From CAZWMK01 sp964635065 (GTDB lineage: Bacteria; Pseudomonadota; Alphaproteobacteria; Sphingomonadales; Sphingomonadaceae): a stretch of DNA of 10,332 nucleotides. Where the stretch lies: contig CAZWMK010000085.1 of the NCBI GenBank assembly GCA_964635065.1, forward strand, positions 1 to 10,332. The letters run 5' to 3'. Shown piece by piece: positions 1 to 6,264 of this stretch (the stretch's first letter is position 1; every line of letters begins with the position of its first letter). Both the position numbers and the translations under genes were made by a program. Below the pieces are notes generated by a model, which was not told where the DNA came from, did no database searches, and worked only from the letters and a program-made list of their open reading frames with translations.

Positions 1-1179
1 CGCGGCGCCCGGATGGATCTTGTTTTCGATGCCATCAAGGCCGGCCATCAGCAGCGCTGCATAGCAGAGATACGGGTTCGCCGTGGCGTCGGGGAAGCGG
101 ACTTCGACGCGGCGCGACTTCGGACCGGTGCCATAGGGAATGCGGCACGAAGCCGAACGGTTGCGGCTCGAATAGGCGAGCAGAACCGGTGCTTCATAGC
201 CCGGAACCAGACGCTTGTAGCTGTTGGTCGACGGGTTGGTGAAGGCGTTGCAGGCCTTGGCGTGCTTGATGATGCCGCCAATGAAATAGAGCGCCGTTTC
301 CGACAGACCGGCATAGCCGTCGCCGGCGAACAGCGGCTTGCCGTTCTTCCAGATCGACAGATGGGTGTGCATGCCCGAACCGTTATCTTCCTTGATCGGC
401 TTCGGCATGAACGTCGCGGTCTTGCCATAGGCATGGGCGACATTGTGCACGACATATTTGTAGACCTGCATGCGGTCGGCGGTCGTCACCAGCGTGCCGA
501 ACATCATGCCGAGTTCGTGCTGGGCTGCGGCCACTTCGTGGTGATGCTTGTCCATGGGCAGGCCCATGTCGAGCATCGTCTGCGTCATTTCCGAACGCAG
601 ATCGTGGCAGCTGTCGACCGGGGCGACCGGGAAGTAACCGCCCTTGGCGCGCGGGCGGTGGCCCATGTTGCCTTCTTCGTAACGGCGGTCGCTGTTGCCC
701 GGCAGTTCAATATCGTCGATTTCGTAGAAACTACCGCTGTAGTTCGTCTTGAAGCGGACGTCGTCGAACACGAAGAATTCGGCTTCCGGACCGATGAAGG
801 CGGTATCGCCGATGCCCGACATGGCGAGGTAGGATTCAGCGCGCTTGGCAGTCGAGCGCGGGTCCGAGCCATAGAGTTCGCCGGTCGCCGGATCGACGAC
901 GTCGCAGATCAGGATCAGCATCGGGGTGGCCGAGAAGGGATCGACATAAACAGCGTCGAGGTCAGCCTTCAGGATCATGTCGGATTCGTTGATGGCCTTC
1001 CAGCCGGCAATCGAGCTGCCGTCGAACATGAAGCCGTCGTTCAGCATATCTTCGTCGATCACGCCGGCGGCCATGGCAAGGTGGTGCCACTTGCCGTGCA
1101 GATCGGTGAAGCGGATATCGACCCAGTCGATTTCCTTTTCCTTGATCATGTTCAGAATGTCGGTCGCGGTATTCGCCAT
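1..1179 (-). CDS. glnA: Glutamine synthetase type I (GlnA), C-terminus cut by window edge
   Basis: Cytoplasmic ATP-dependent ligation of ammonia to glutamate, the entry step of nitrogen assimilation. 393 codons are present from the ATG; the family is usually about 470 residues, so roughly the last 75 lie beyond base 1. Visible GS-I motifs are DGSSIAGW (residues 53-60), the catalytic GPEAEFFVF (130-138), the NGSGMHTH ATP/glutamate motif (266-273), a stretch from NPSTNSYKR to EAP (314-331) and the arginine-rich RNRSASCRIP (339-348). The adenylylation tyrosine near residue 397 of the E. coli enzyme would fall just outside the window, so adenylylation control cannot be judged. An AAGGG Shine-Dalgarno lies 5 bases upstream of the start, supporting it. 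The gene follows glnB after 99 bp with no obvious terminator between, so co-transcription from the glnB promoter is likely. No clear second promoter was seen in that gap. Confidence 0.97.
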   Translation of the reverse strand, partial: MANTATDILNMIKEKEIDWVDIRFTDLHGKWHHLAMAAGVIDEDMLNDGFMFDGSSIAGWKAINESDMILKADLDAVYVDPFSATPMLILICDVVDPATGELYGSDPRSTAKRAESYLAMSGIGDTAFIGPEAEFFVFDDVRFKTNYSGSFYEIDDIELPGNSDRRYEEGNMGHRPRAKGGYFPVAPVDSCHDLRSEMTQTMLDMGLPMDKHHHEVAAAQHELGMMFGTLVTTADRMQVYKYVVHNVAHAYGKTATFMPKPIKEDNGSGMHTHLSIWKNGKPLFAGDGYAGLSETALYFIGGIIKHAKACNAFTNPSTNSYKRLVPGYEAPVLLAYSSRNRSASCRIPYGTGPKSRRVEVRFPDATANPYLCYAALLMAGLDGIENKIHPGAA

Positions 1180-1278
1180 GTTGTGCCCTTCTTGTTTGCG
1201 ATTGGCCGTGTTTGTCAGGCTGATCGCTTGATGCTGTTACCGGAAAATGATGGTGGTGATGTGGATGATCCTGCCGGA

Positions 1279-1617
1279 TCAGATCGCGTCGCTGTCGCGC
1301 TCGCCGGTGCGGATGCGGATGGCCGCATCAATTGGCGAGACGAAGATCTTGCCGTCGCCGATGCGGCCGGTTTTCGCGGCATTGGCAATGGCTTCGGTGA
1401 CACGGTCGACCTGATTATCGTCGACGATGACTTCAAGTTTCACTTTCGGCAGAAAGTCGACGACATATTCGGCGCCGCGATAAAGTTCGGTGTGGCCCTT
1501 CTGCCGACCAAAGCCCTTGGCCTCGATGACGGTGATGCCGGACACGCCAACTTCGTGCAGTGCCTCCTTCACTTCGTCAAGTTTGAACGGCTTGATGATC
1601 GCTTCGATCTTTTTCAC
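1279..1617 (-). CDS. glnB: Nitrogen regulatory protein PII (GlnB)
   Basis: Trimeric cytoplasmic signal protein that senses 2-oxoglutarate, ATP/ADP and, through uridylylation, glutamine. In proteobacteria it acts on the GS adenylyltransferase and the NtrB kinase. It has 112 residues, the normal PII length. It begins MKKIEAIIKPFKL, carries the T-loop with the uridylylation site Tyr51 in RGAEYVVDF, the B-loop TGRIGDGK (83-90) and the IRIRTGERD C-terminal nucleotide-contact region. The start codon is GTG, not ATG, preceded by AGAGG 6 bases upstream; the N-terminal alignment to PII proteins fixes this start. Order and strand (glnB then glnA) is the common alphaproteobacterial operon. GlnK is the main alternative, but linkage to glnA and the absence of amtB favour GlnB. 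Confidence 0.96.
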   Translation of the reverse strand: MKKIEAIIKPFKLDEVKEALHEVGVSGITVIEAKGFGRQKGHTELYRGAEYVVDFLPKVKLEVIVDDNQVDRVTEAIANAAKTGRIGDGKIFVSPIDAAIRIRTGERDSDAI

Positions 1618-1676
1618 CCGTTACCTCTTCTCGCTACGTGCGCACGCAGGCCGGCGCGCGCTGGTCCCAATTCATT

Positions 1677-1693
1677 AGCAGGAAGTGTGCCAA
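1677..1693 (-). promoter_or_regulatory. Sigma-54 (RpoN) promoter of glnB-glnA
   Basis: Read leftward, the sequence is TTGGCACACTTCCTGCT. It fits the -24/-12 consensus YTGGCACG-N4-TTGCW, with intact GG and GC dinucleotides exactly 10 bases apart. Mismatches are three: two just after TGGCAC and one T in the -12 box. Transcription would start near 1665, about 48 nt upstream of the glnB GTG. The match is seen in the sequence; use by RpoN is inferred from the consensus and from glnBA being a classic NtrC/RpoN target. Confidence 0.8.
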
Positions 1694-1744
1694 TTGCGAA
1701 GCGCGGCGATCTGGCGAGTCGCTACCGATGCCAAGCCGAGGTTC

Positions 1745-1761
1745 TGCACATAATTCGTGCA
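1745..1761 (-). promoter_or_regulatory. NtrC binding site (upstream activator sequence) for glnBA
   Basis: TGCACATAATTCGTGCA is a perfect TGCAC-N7-GTGCA palindrome, the known NtrC enhancer form seen at enteric glnA. Its centre (1753) lies about 88 bp upstream of the predicted sigma-54 start near 1665, a normal enhancer distance. It fits NtrC-activated expression of glnB-glnA under nitrogen limitation. Two weaker TGC-N11-GCA sites lie further upstream at 1764-1780 and 1788-1804. Confidence 0.75.
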
Positions 1762-1763
1762 AC

Positions 1764-1804
1764 TGCCTATTTTAAGGGCAGTATGCGTGCCAAAACAGCG
1801 GGCA
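1764..1804 (-). promoter_or_regulatory. Two weaker NtrC-like sites in tandem
   Basis: The two sites are TGCCTATTTTAAGGGCA (1764-1780) and TGCCAAAACAGCGGGCA (1788-1804). Each is a TGCC-N9-GGCA inverted repeat with the same 17-bp outer geometry (TGC-N11-GCA) as the strong NtrC site beside them. The first is part of a longer 6-bp-arm repeat, ACTGCC-N9-GGCAGT (1762-1782). They may be secondary NtrC sites, since enhancers often hold two or more. The spacings between site starts are 19 and 24 bp, not clean helical multiples, so this is tentative. The nearby glycine-zipper gene is the other possible target. Confidence 0.4.
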
Positions 1805-1888
1805 ATGGGGCATTTCAGATTTTTCCAATGTTCATGCCGTCTTCAGGCCAAGCGCGGCAGAGTGTGCGTGAATTGCGGAGTAAACGAC

Positions 1889-2296
1889 ATGCGTAGTCCC
1901 ATTCTTGCCCTTGCTGTTGCAGTCTTGTTGCCGACATCTGTCATGATGCCGGTGCCTGTGCTGGCCGATCCGCCGTCGCATGCCCCAGCTTGGGGGCGGC
2001 GGGCCAAGGAGCAGGCCGCAGCGCCCTGGTATGCCGATCGCTATTACCGCTCAGGCGAAGCCTATCGCCCGCGCGTGCTCGGTGTGGACGACAGGATTTA
2101 CCGCGGCCGCGATGGACGCTATTATTGCAAGCGCGATGACGGCACGACCGGGCTGATCGTTGGCGGCATTGCCGGTGGTGTGCTTGGCAATGTCATCGCG
2201 CCGGGCGGCTCCAAGACGCTGGGCACGATTCTCGGCGCTGCCGGGGGCGCCCTGATCGGTCGTGCCATCGACCGGGATGAGGTTGTCTGCCGATAG
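1889..2296 (+). CDS. Small exported glycine-zipper protein
   Basis: 135 residues, function unknown. Residues 1-26 form a Sec signal peptide with a hydrophobic core ending VLA|DPP. A charged, tyrosine-rich middle part (about 34-80) contains a YYRSGEAYRPR stretch and ends at Cys80. Residues 87-125 form a glycine zipper of repeated G-x3-G steps (GGIAGGVLGNVIAPGG and LGAAGGALIG) that could make two packed transmembrane helices, as in the 17-kDa surface-antigen/2TM glycine-zipper group. A second Cys (134) is next to the end, so a disulfide is possible. No lipobox is present. The ATG at 1889 was chosen over upstream in-frame starts because GGAG lies 8 bases before it and the signal peptide begins there. 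It is probably an envelope protein; its role cannot be told. Confidence 0.8.
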   Translation: MRSPILALAVAVLLPTSVMMPVPVLADPPSHAPAWGRRAKEQAAAPWYADRYYRSGEAYRPRVLGVDDRIYRGRDGRYYCKRDDGTTGLIVGGIAGGVLGNVIAPGGSKTLGTILGAAGGALIGRAIDRDEVVCR

Positions 2297-2336
2297 GAAT
2301 ATAGCGACCGCTTTTCATCTTTTGCTGTTTCACGCC

Positions 2337-2365
2337 TTGACGATGGCCATGTGCGAACGTATGTC
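2337..2365 (+). promoter_or_regulatory. Sigma-70-like promoter of tRNA-His
   Basis: TTGACG (2337-2342), a 17-bp spacer and TATGTC (2360-2365) lie just before the tRNA, with a predicted start near 2372. The segment after the -10 box (CCGCAC) is GC-rich, the discriminator type seen at stable-RNA promoters under stringent control. The elements are seen in the sequence; activity is inferred. Confidence 0.6.
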
Positions 2366-2378
2366 CCGCACACATCGT

Positions 2379-2456
2379 GGCGACCTTAGCTCAATCGGTT
2401 AGAGCGCTGGTTTGTGGTACCAGAGGTTGCGGGTTCGATTCCCGTAGGTCGCCCCA
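2379..2456 (+). tRNA. tRNA-His (anticodon GTG), with encoded G-1 and CCA
   Basis: A full cloverleaf can be drawn. Acceptor GCGACCT (2380-2386) pairs with AGGTCGC (2446-2452). D-stem is GCTC/GAGC. Anticodon stem CTGGT/ACCAG encloses loop TTGTGGT with anticodon GTG at 2414-2416. T-stem GCGGG/CCCGT encloses TTCGATT. The 3' CCA (2454-2456) is encoded. G2379 can serve as the extra G-1 facing C73 (2453), the identity pair of standard bacterial tRNA-His. Feature start includes G-1. No clear terminator follows. Confidence 0.97.
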
Positions 2457-2581
2457 CTTCTCCCCCTGCTTTCTGCCATTCCCTTCGCGCTGTTGAGCGC
2501 TTCCCCGCGCATGCGCTTTTAGTGATGCGGCCTGTGGCGTGCTGTCTGTATCATGAAATTACAGCATATTCTTTTGTGGAA

Positions 2582-2600
2582 ACCGGAACGCTATTCCTCT
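2582..2600 (+). promoter_or_regulatory. Putative operator of the TonB receptor gene (imperfect inverted repeat)
   Basis: ACCGGAACGCTATTCCTCT has a left arm ACCGGAA, a 5-bp spacer and a right arm TTCCTCT matching 5 of 7. It is a near copy of the perfect repeat before the leftward operon. The two agree at 18 of 21 positions over the aligned stretch including the following AT. The last base, T2600, begins a candidate -10 box TATGGT (2600-2605); the -35 region is weak. It lies 79 bp upstream of the receptor start. The likely ligand is the neighbouring TetR regulator, by inference. Confidence 0.65.
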
Positions 2601-2679
2601 ATGGTCTGAGCAACGTCGGCGTAAACGACGATAACAGGGCGCGACGCTTGATCGCGCGTCCGATCAAGGGAGGATGTTT

Positions 2680-4914
2680 ATGAGCACCACTACGCACCTG
2701 CTGACGACTGTTGCCGCTGCCTGCCTTCTTGTCGGGCCTGCGTTTGCTCAGGATGCTGATGCATCCGCGCCTGCTGTCCAGGAAGAAGGGGCGTTTGGCG
2801 ACATCATCGTGACGGCGCAGCGTCGTTCAGAACGATTGCGCGACGTTCCCCTGACGATCTCTGCGAAAAGCGGCGACGATCTTGAACGCACGGGCGTCAG
2901 CAACGTGCGGGAACTCAGCATTGCCGTTCCCGGTCTCAGCTTCACCACGCAGGGCAGCTTTGCCCAGCCTTCGATCCGCGGCGTCCAGACGACGGTGAGC
3001 CAGGCGGGCGGGGATTCGCCGGTCGCCATTTATGTCGATGGGCTTTACCAGGCCAATCAGCTTGGCAATCTGTTCGACCTGCCCGACATCGAGCGCGTCG
3101 AGGTGCTGAAAGGGCCGCAGGGGACGCTGTTCGGCCGTAATGCCACGGCAGGGGCCGTCGCCATTCACACCAAATCGCCGTCCATGGACAGTGTGACGGG
3201 TAAGATTTCTGCCAGCGCCGGCTATTTTACTGGTAGCAAGGCGCGGGATTCGCATGATCTCATGCTCAAGGGGTATGTCAGCACGCCGATTGTTGAAGAC
3301 AAGCTGGCGATGAGCGTGGCGGGCTTTTACGAGCATATCGATGGTTATCTGACCGATATTCGTACCGGAAAGCGGACCGGCGAGGTCGAGAAATATCTCG
3401 TCCGCGTCAAGTTCCGTTTCGAGCCGACCGAAACCATTCGCTTCCTGCTGTCAGGCAGCTATGGCAAGCGCGAGGATCAGGCCGCTGCCGCCACGCATCC
3501 CTTGAACGGCAACACGTCTGCGGCCTTTTATCCGGGCGCCATCGTGCCGCAAAAGCCCTGGCAGGTTGCGGGCGAGTTGAAGGATGGCGTCAGCCCGGCG
3601 TCGGATTCGCATCGTTCGATCAGCCTGAAGGGCGAGTTTGATATTGGAGACATCGGCACGCTGACGTCGCTGACCGGATACACCAAGGTCAAGGCGCGCA
3701 CGACGGCTGACATTGATTCCGCTTATGCGCCCAACTGCCTAGCGGCGTTCGGCTGTATCATCTACGACCTGAACTATCCCAACAAGACGTTCCAGCAGGA
3801 ATTCACTTTCGCCTCGGAACAGTTCGGGTCGCTCAGTTTCGTGGCGGGCGCATTCTATTACCGCGACAATCACTTCATCGCGTCGAACATCAATCCGGTC
3901 TTGCGGGCGGATGGCAGCATCGACCGCAGCCAACCTGCTGCCGTCTTCCTTGCAGGCCGCATCAAGACCGAAGCCTGGGCCGGTTTCGGCGAGGTCAATC
4001 TCGATGTCACCGACAAGCTGCGCGTGATCGGCGGGATGCGTTACAGCTGGGAGCGTAAGAAGGGTGTCGATGGCAGTTACTCCGGCGGACAGACCTTTGA
4101 CTTCCCGACGACGGGCGCGCCCAGTTGGGATAGCTGGACCCCGCGCGTATCGGTGCGTTACAGCCTGAGCGACGATGCCAATATATACGCCACCTTCAGC
4201 AAGGGCTTCAAAAGTGGCGTTCTGGACTCCACCGGTCTGACAAACGATGTCGCAAACCCGGAAACTATCACATCCTATGAAGCGGGCGTGAAATATGGCG
4301 ACGGCTTTATCAGCCTGAATGCAGCGGGTTTCTATTATGATTACAGCGACTTGCAGGTTCAGTTCTTCGACGGCACCCGCACGCTGCTCGCCAACGCCGC
4401 CAATGCCGAGCTTTATGGCTTCGAAGCCGATGCGCAGCTCAACGTTACCGACAATGTCCGTCTGAGCCTTGCCGGTTCATGGCTGCCGCATGCCAAGTAC
4501 AAGAACTTCACAGCGGCCACGGACTTCACCTTGCCCAATTCGCCGTTTGGTATGGGCCAGGCCGTGGTCGATGCCAGCGGTATGCGGATGCTGAAGGCAC
4601 CGAAGTTCACGGGCAGCGCTGCGATCAACTATGAAGGCGATACGGCCTGGGGCAAGCTCGAAGCCAATGCCAATGTCTATTACTCGGCGGGTTATAACTG
4701 GAACCTGTCTGGCCGCGTCCGCACCAAATCCTATGCGCTGGTCAATGGCCAGATTGCGCTGACTCCCAATAACAGCGCGGTGAGGGTCGGGATTTTCGGC
4801 AAGAACCTCACCAACAAGGCCTATGTCGGCGGCACTATTCTGGCTGCCAATGCCGATGGTGCTGTCTGGGCGCCGCCGCGCCAGATCGGCATCAGCGTCG
4901 ATTACAGCTTCTGA
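2680..4914 (+). CDS. TonB-dependent outer-membrane receptor
   Basis: Active importer in the outer membrane, driven by TonB-ExbB-ExbD. 744 residues. A signal peptide ends AFA|QDA (about residue 23). A TonB box, IIVTAQRR, is at 42-49. The plug domain includes DVPLTISAKSGDDL (55-68), PSIRGV (97-102) and RVEVLKGPQGTLFGRNATAG (139-158). The rest is the 22-stranded barrel, ending in aromatic VDYSF. The start is set at 2680, not the in-frame ATG at 2674, because a strong AAGGGAGG (2666-2673) directly abuts 2674 but sits 6 bases from 2680. Plug and TonB-box sequences are of the large sphingomonad group used for carbon sources and other hydrophobic compounds. No FecR, sigma factor or siderophore gene lies beside it. 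The shared operator with the P450/dehydrogenase operon suggests that it imports that operon's substrate. Substrate is unknown. Confidence 0.95.
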   Translation: MSTTTHLLTTVAAACLLVGPAFAQDADASAPAVQEEGAFGDIIVTAQRRSERLRDVPLTISAKSGDDLERTGVSNVRELSIAVPGLSFTTQGSFAQPSIRGVQTTVSQAGGDSPVAIYVDGLYQANQLGNLFDLPDIERVEVLKGPQGTLFGRNATAGAVAIHTKSPSMDSVTGKISASAGYFTGSKARDSHDLMLKGYVSTPIVEDKLAMSVAGFYEHIDGYLTDIRTGKRTGEVEKYLVRVKFRFEPTETIRFLLSGSYGKREDQAAAATHPLNGNTSAAFYPGAIVPQKPWQVAGELKDGVSPASDSHRSISLKGEFDIGDIGTLTSLTGYTKVKARTTADIDSAYAPNCLAAFGCIIYDLNYPNKTFQQEFTFASEQFGSLSFVAGAFYYRDNHFIASNINPVLRADGSIDRSQPAAVFLAGRIKTEAWAGFGEVNLDVTDKLRVIGGMRYSWERKKGVDGSYSGGQTFDFPTTGAPSWDSWTPRVSVRYSLSDDANIYATFSKGFKSGVLDSTGLTNDVANPETITSYEAGVKYGDGFISLNAAGFYYDYSDLQVQFFDGTRTLLANAANAELYGFEADAQLNVTDNVRLSLAGSWLPHAKYKNFTAATDFTLPNSPFGMGQAVVDASGMRMLKAPKFTGSAAINYEGDTAWGKLEANANVYYSAGYNWNLSGRVRTKSYALVNGQIALTPNNSAVRVGIFGKNLTNKAYVGGTILAANADGAVWAPPRQIGISVDYSF

Positions 4915-4940
4915 GATCCAACACTTCCTCTGGAACTGAA

Positions 4941-4974
4941 AGGCCGCCTGAGCGATCAGGCGGCCTCTTTTTTT
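4941..4974 (+). terminator. Rho-independent terminator after the TonB receptor gene
   Basis: An 11-bp perfect stem, AGGCCGCCTGA (4941-4951) with TCAGGCGGCCT (4956-4966), closed by a GCGA tetraloop, is followed by C and seven T (4968-4974). It is strong for the rightward receptor gene. Read leftward it is followed only by TTTC, so it may also weakly end the converging P450 operon, whose last stop is 21 bp away. Confidence 0.93.
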
Positions 4975-4994
4975 GTTCAGCGATGGGGATTGGC

Positions 4995-6257
4995 TCAGGC
5001 GCGGTCGAATTCAATGTGCAGTTGTTTCAGTGCACGCAGCATCAGGCCGGGGACATGGGCAAAATCATTCTTGCCGGGTGCCAGCCGGATGTTCCGCGTC
5101 CGGCGCAAGAGCGTGTCAAAGCCCCAGAACAGTTCGCGCCGGGCCAGTGGCGCACCGATGCAATGATGGATGCCTGAACCAAAGGCGAGATGCGAACCGG
5201 CATTGTCGCGATTGATGTCGAGCTTTGACGGACAGCCGAAATGGCTGGCGTCGCGGTTGGCCGCGGCAAAACGCAGGTTCAGCAGCGACCGCGCCGGAAT
5301 GGTGACGCCATGCAGTTCTACGTCGCAGGTGGTGACGCGATACAGGCCCTGAACCGGCGATTGCAGGCGCAGGGCTTCTTCGATGAAACCCGGCAGATGG
5401 GCATCAAGATCCGACATCAGCAGCGCATATTGTTCCGGATTCTGGCATAGCAGCAAAATGCCTTCAGACATGGCATTGGTCGATGTTTCGCTGCCGCCGA
5501 CGAAAATATCGGATAACAGGTGCGATACGATGTCGGCATAGCTTAAGGCGCCACCGTCCGAAAACCGGGCATTGACCAGTTCCGACAGGATGGAATCATT
5601 CGGACTGCGGCGCAGGCCATCGATGATGTCCTTGAAATAATGCTGGAACTCGATTTCCTGCCGGATGCTGTCGGCTTCTTCCTCTGGCGATTGCATCATG
5701 CTGAACCGCTTGGTCCAGGCGTCGGTCCAGCGCTTGATTTGCCAGATGTCGTCGATCGGCACGCCGACCTGACTGCAAATGGCAATCAGCGGCAAGGGTA
5801 CACATAGTTTTTCGACGATGTCGCAGGCGCCGTCATCGATGAAGGCATCGACCAGATCGCGCGCAGTTTGCTGGATCAGCGGGTCGAGCGACTTGATCTT
5901 GCCGGCCCGCAGCGCGTTCTGGAAGATGGTACGCACTTCCTTGTGGCGCGGATCGTCGACCAGCGACAAGGTGGGAGTCGGCACCCAGCCTTCGGCCTCG
6001 TAAATCTCGCGCGCCATCCGGGCGCGCACGGGGTCGACCGTGTCGCGCATGAGATCGATGGTTGCACCGCTGCTGAAACGCGCCGGGTCCATCAGGATTT
6101 GCCGGATGTCGTCATATTGGGTGATGACGTAAAAGCCGCCCTTCTGGTCGAAGAAAACCGGCGCTTCCTTGTGCAGCCGTTCATAGATCGGGAAGGGGCA
6201 ATCCTGCACCTCGGGATCCAGAAAGGTCAGTTTGTCGAGCGGGATATCCTTGTCCAT
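4995..6257 (-). CDS. Cytochrome P450 (soluble bacterial class)
   Basis: Heme monooxygenase of 420 residues, the usual size of cytoplasmic bacterial P450s fed by a ferredoxin and its reductase. No transmembrane anchor is seen. Motifs in order are the I-helix GGSETS (254-259, acid-threonine pair E257-T258), the K-helix EALR (294-297) and the heme loop FGSGIHHCIG (359-368) with Cys366 as axial thiolate ligand. Family assignment is not possible by eye. The start was chosen at 6257: GAGG lies 5 bases upstream and overlaps the stop of the preceding dehydrogenase gene (TGAGG), which suggests translational coupling across a 7-bp gap. A longer in-frame ORF reaches 6326 but would run into the dehydrogenase gene without a ribosome site. 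No redox partner gene is in the window. It is the last gene of the operon. It probably hydroxylates the substrate taken up by the TonB receptor, by inference. Confidence 0.95.
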   Translation of the reverse strand: MDKDIPLDKLTFLDPEVQDCPFPIYERLHKEAPVFFDQKGGFYVITQYDDIRQILMDPARFSSGATIDLMRDTVDPVRARMAREIYEAEGWVPTPTLSLVDDPRHKEVRTIFQNALRAGKIKSLDPLIQQTARDLVDAFIDDGACDIVEKLCVPLPLIAICSQVGVPIDDIWQIKRWTDAWTKRFSMMQSPEEEADSIRQEIEFQHYFKDIIDGLRRSPNDSILSELVNARFSDGGALSYADIVSHLLSDIFVGGSETSTNAMSEGILLLCQNPEQYALLMSDLDAHLPGFIEEALRLQSPVQGLYRVTTCDVELHGVTIPARSLLNLRFAAANRDASHFGCPSKLDINRDNAGSHLAFGSGIHHCIGAPLARRELFWGFDTLLRRTRNIRLAPGKNDFAHVPGLMLRALKQLHIEFDRA

Positions 6258-6264
6258 GGCGACC

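Noticed and set aside
1180..1278. Possible terminator or second promoter between glnB and glnA
   Set aside because: No stem with a T-run and no convincing -35/-10 pair was found. An ACCGGAA at 1239-1245 lacks the opposite arm.
13..1896. A 627-codon open frame on the + strand
   Set aside because: It lies antisense to glnA and glnB, both unmistakable. It is arginine- and aspartate-rich shadow translation of high-GC DNA and has no recognisable domain.
2585..2611. GGAAC near -35 of both the receptor gene and the operon as an ECF (EcfG-type) sigma promoter
   Set aside because: Neither site has the GTT -10 element at 16-17 bp; the palindrome and TATxxT boxes explain the likeness better.
2379..4974. 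Possible genomic island inserted at tRNA-His
   Set aside because: A metabolic locus follows the tRNA, but I found no integrase and no direct repeat of the tRNA 3' end in the window. The tRNA is intact. Flanks beyond the window would be needed.
4915..4994. Small rightward open frames overlapping the P450 3' end
   Set aside because: They start just after the terminator, lack ribosome sites and are antisense to the P450.
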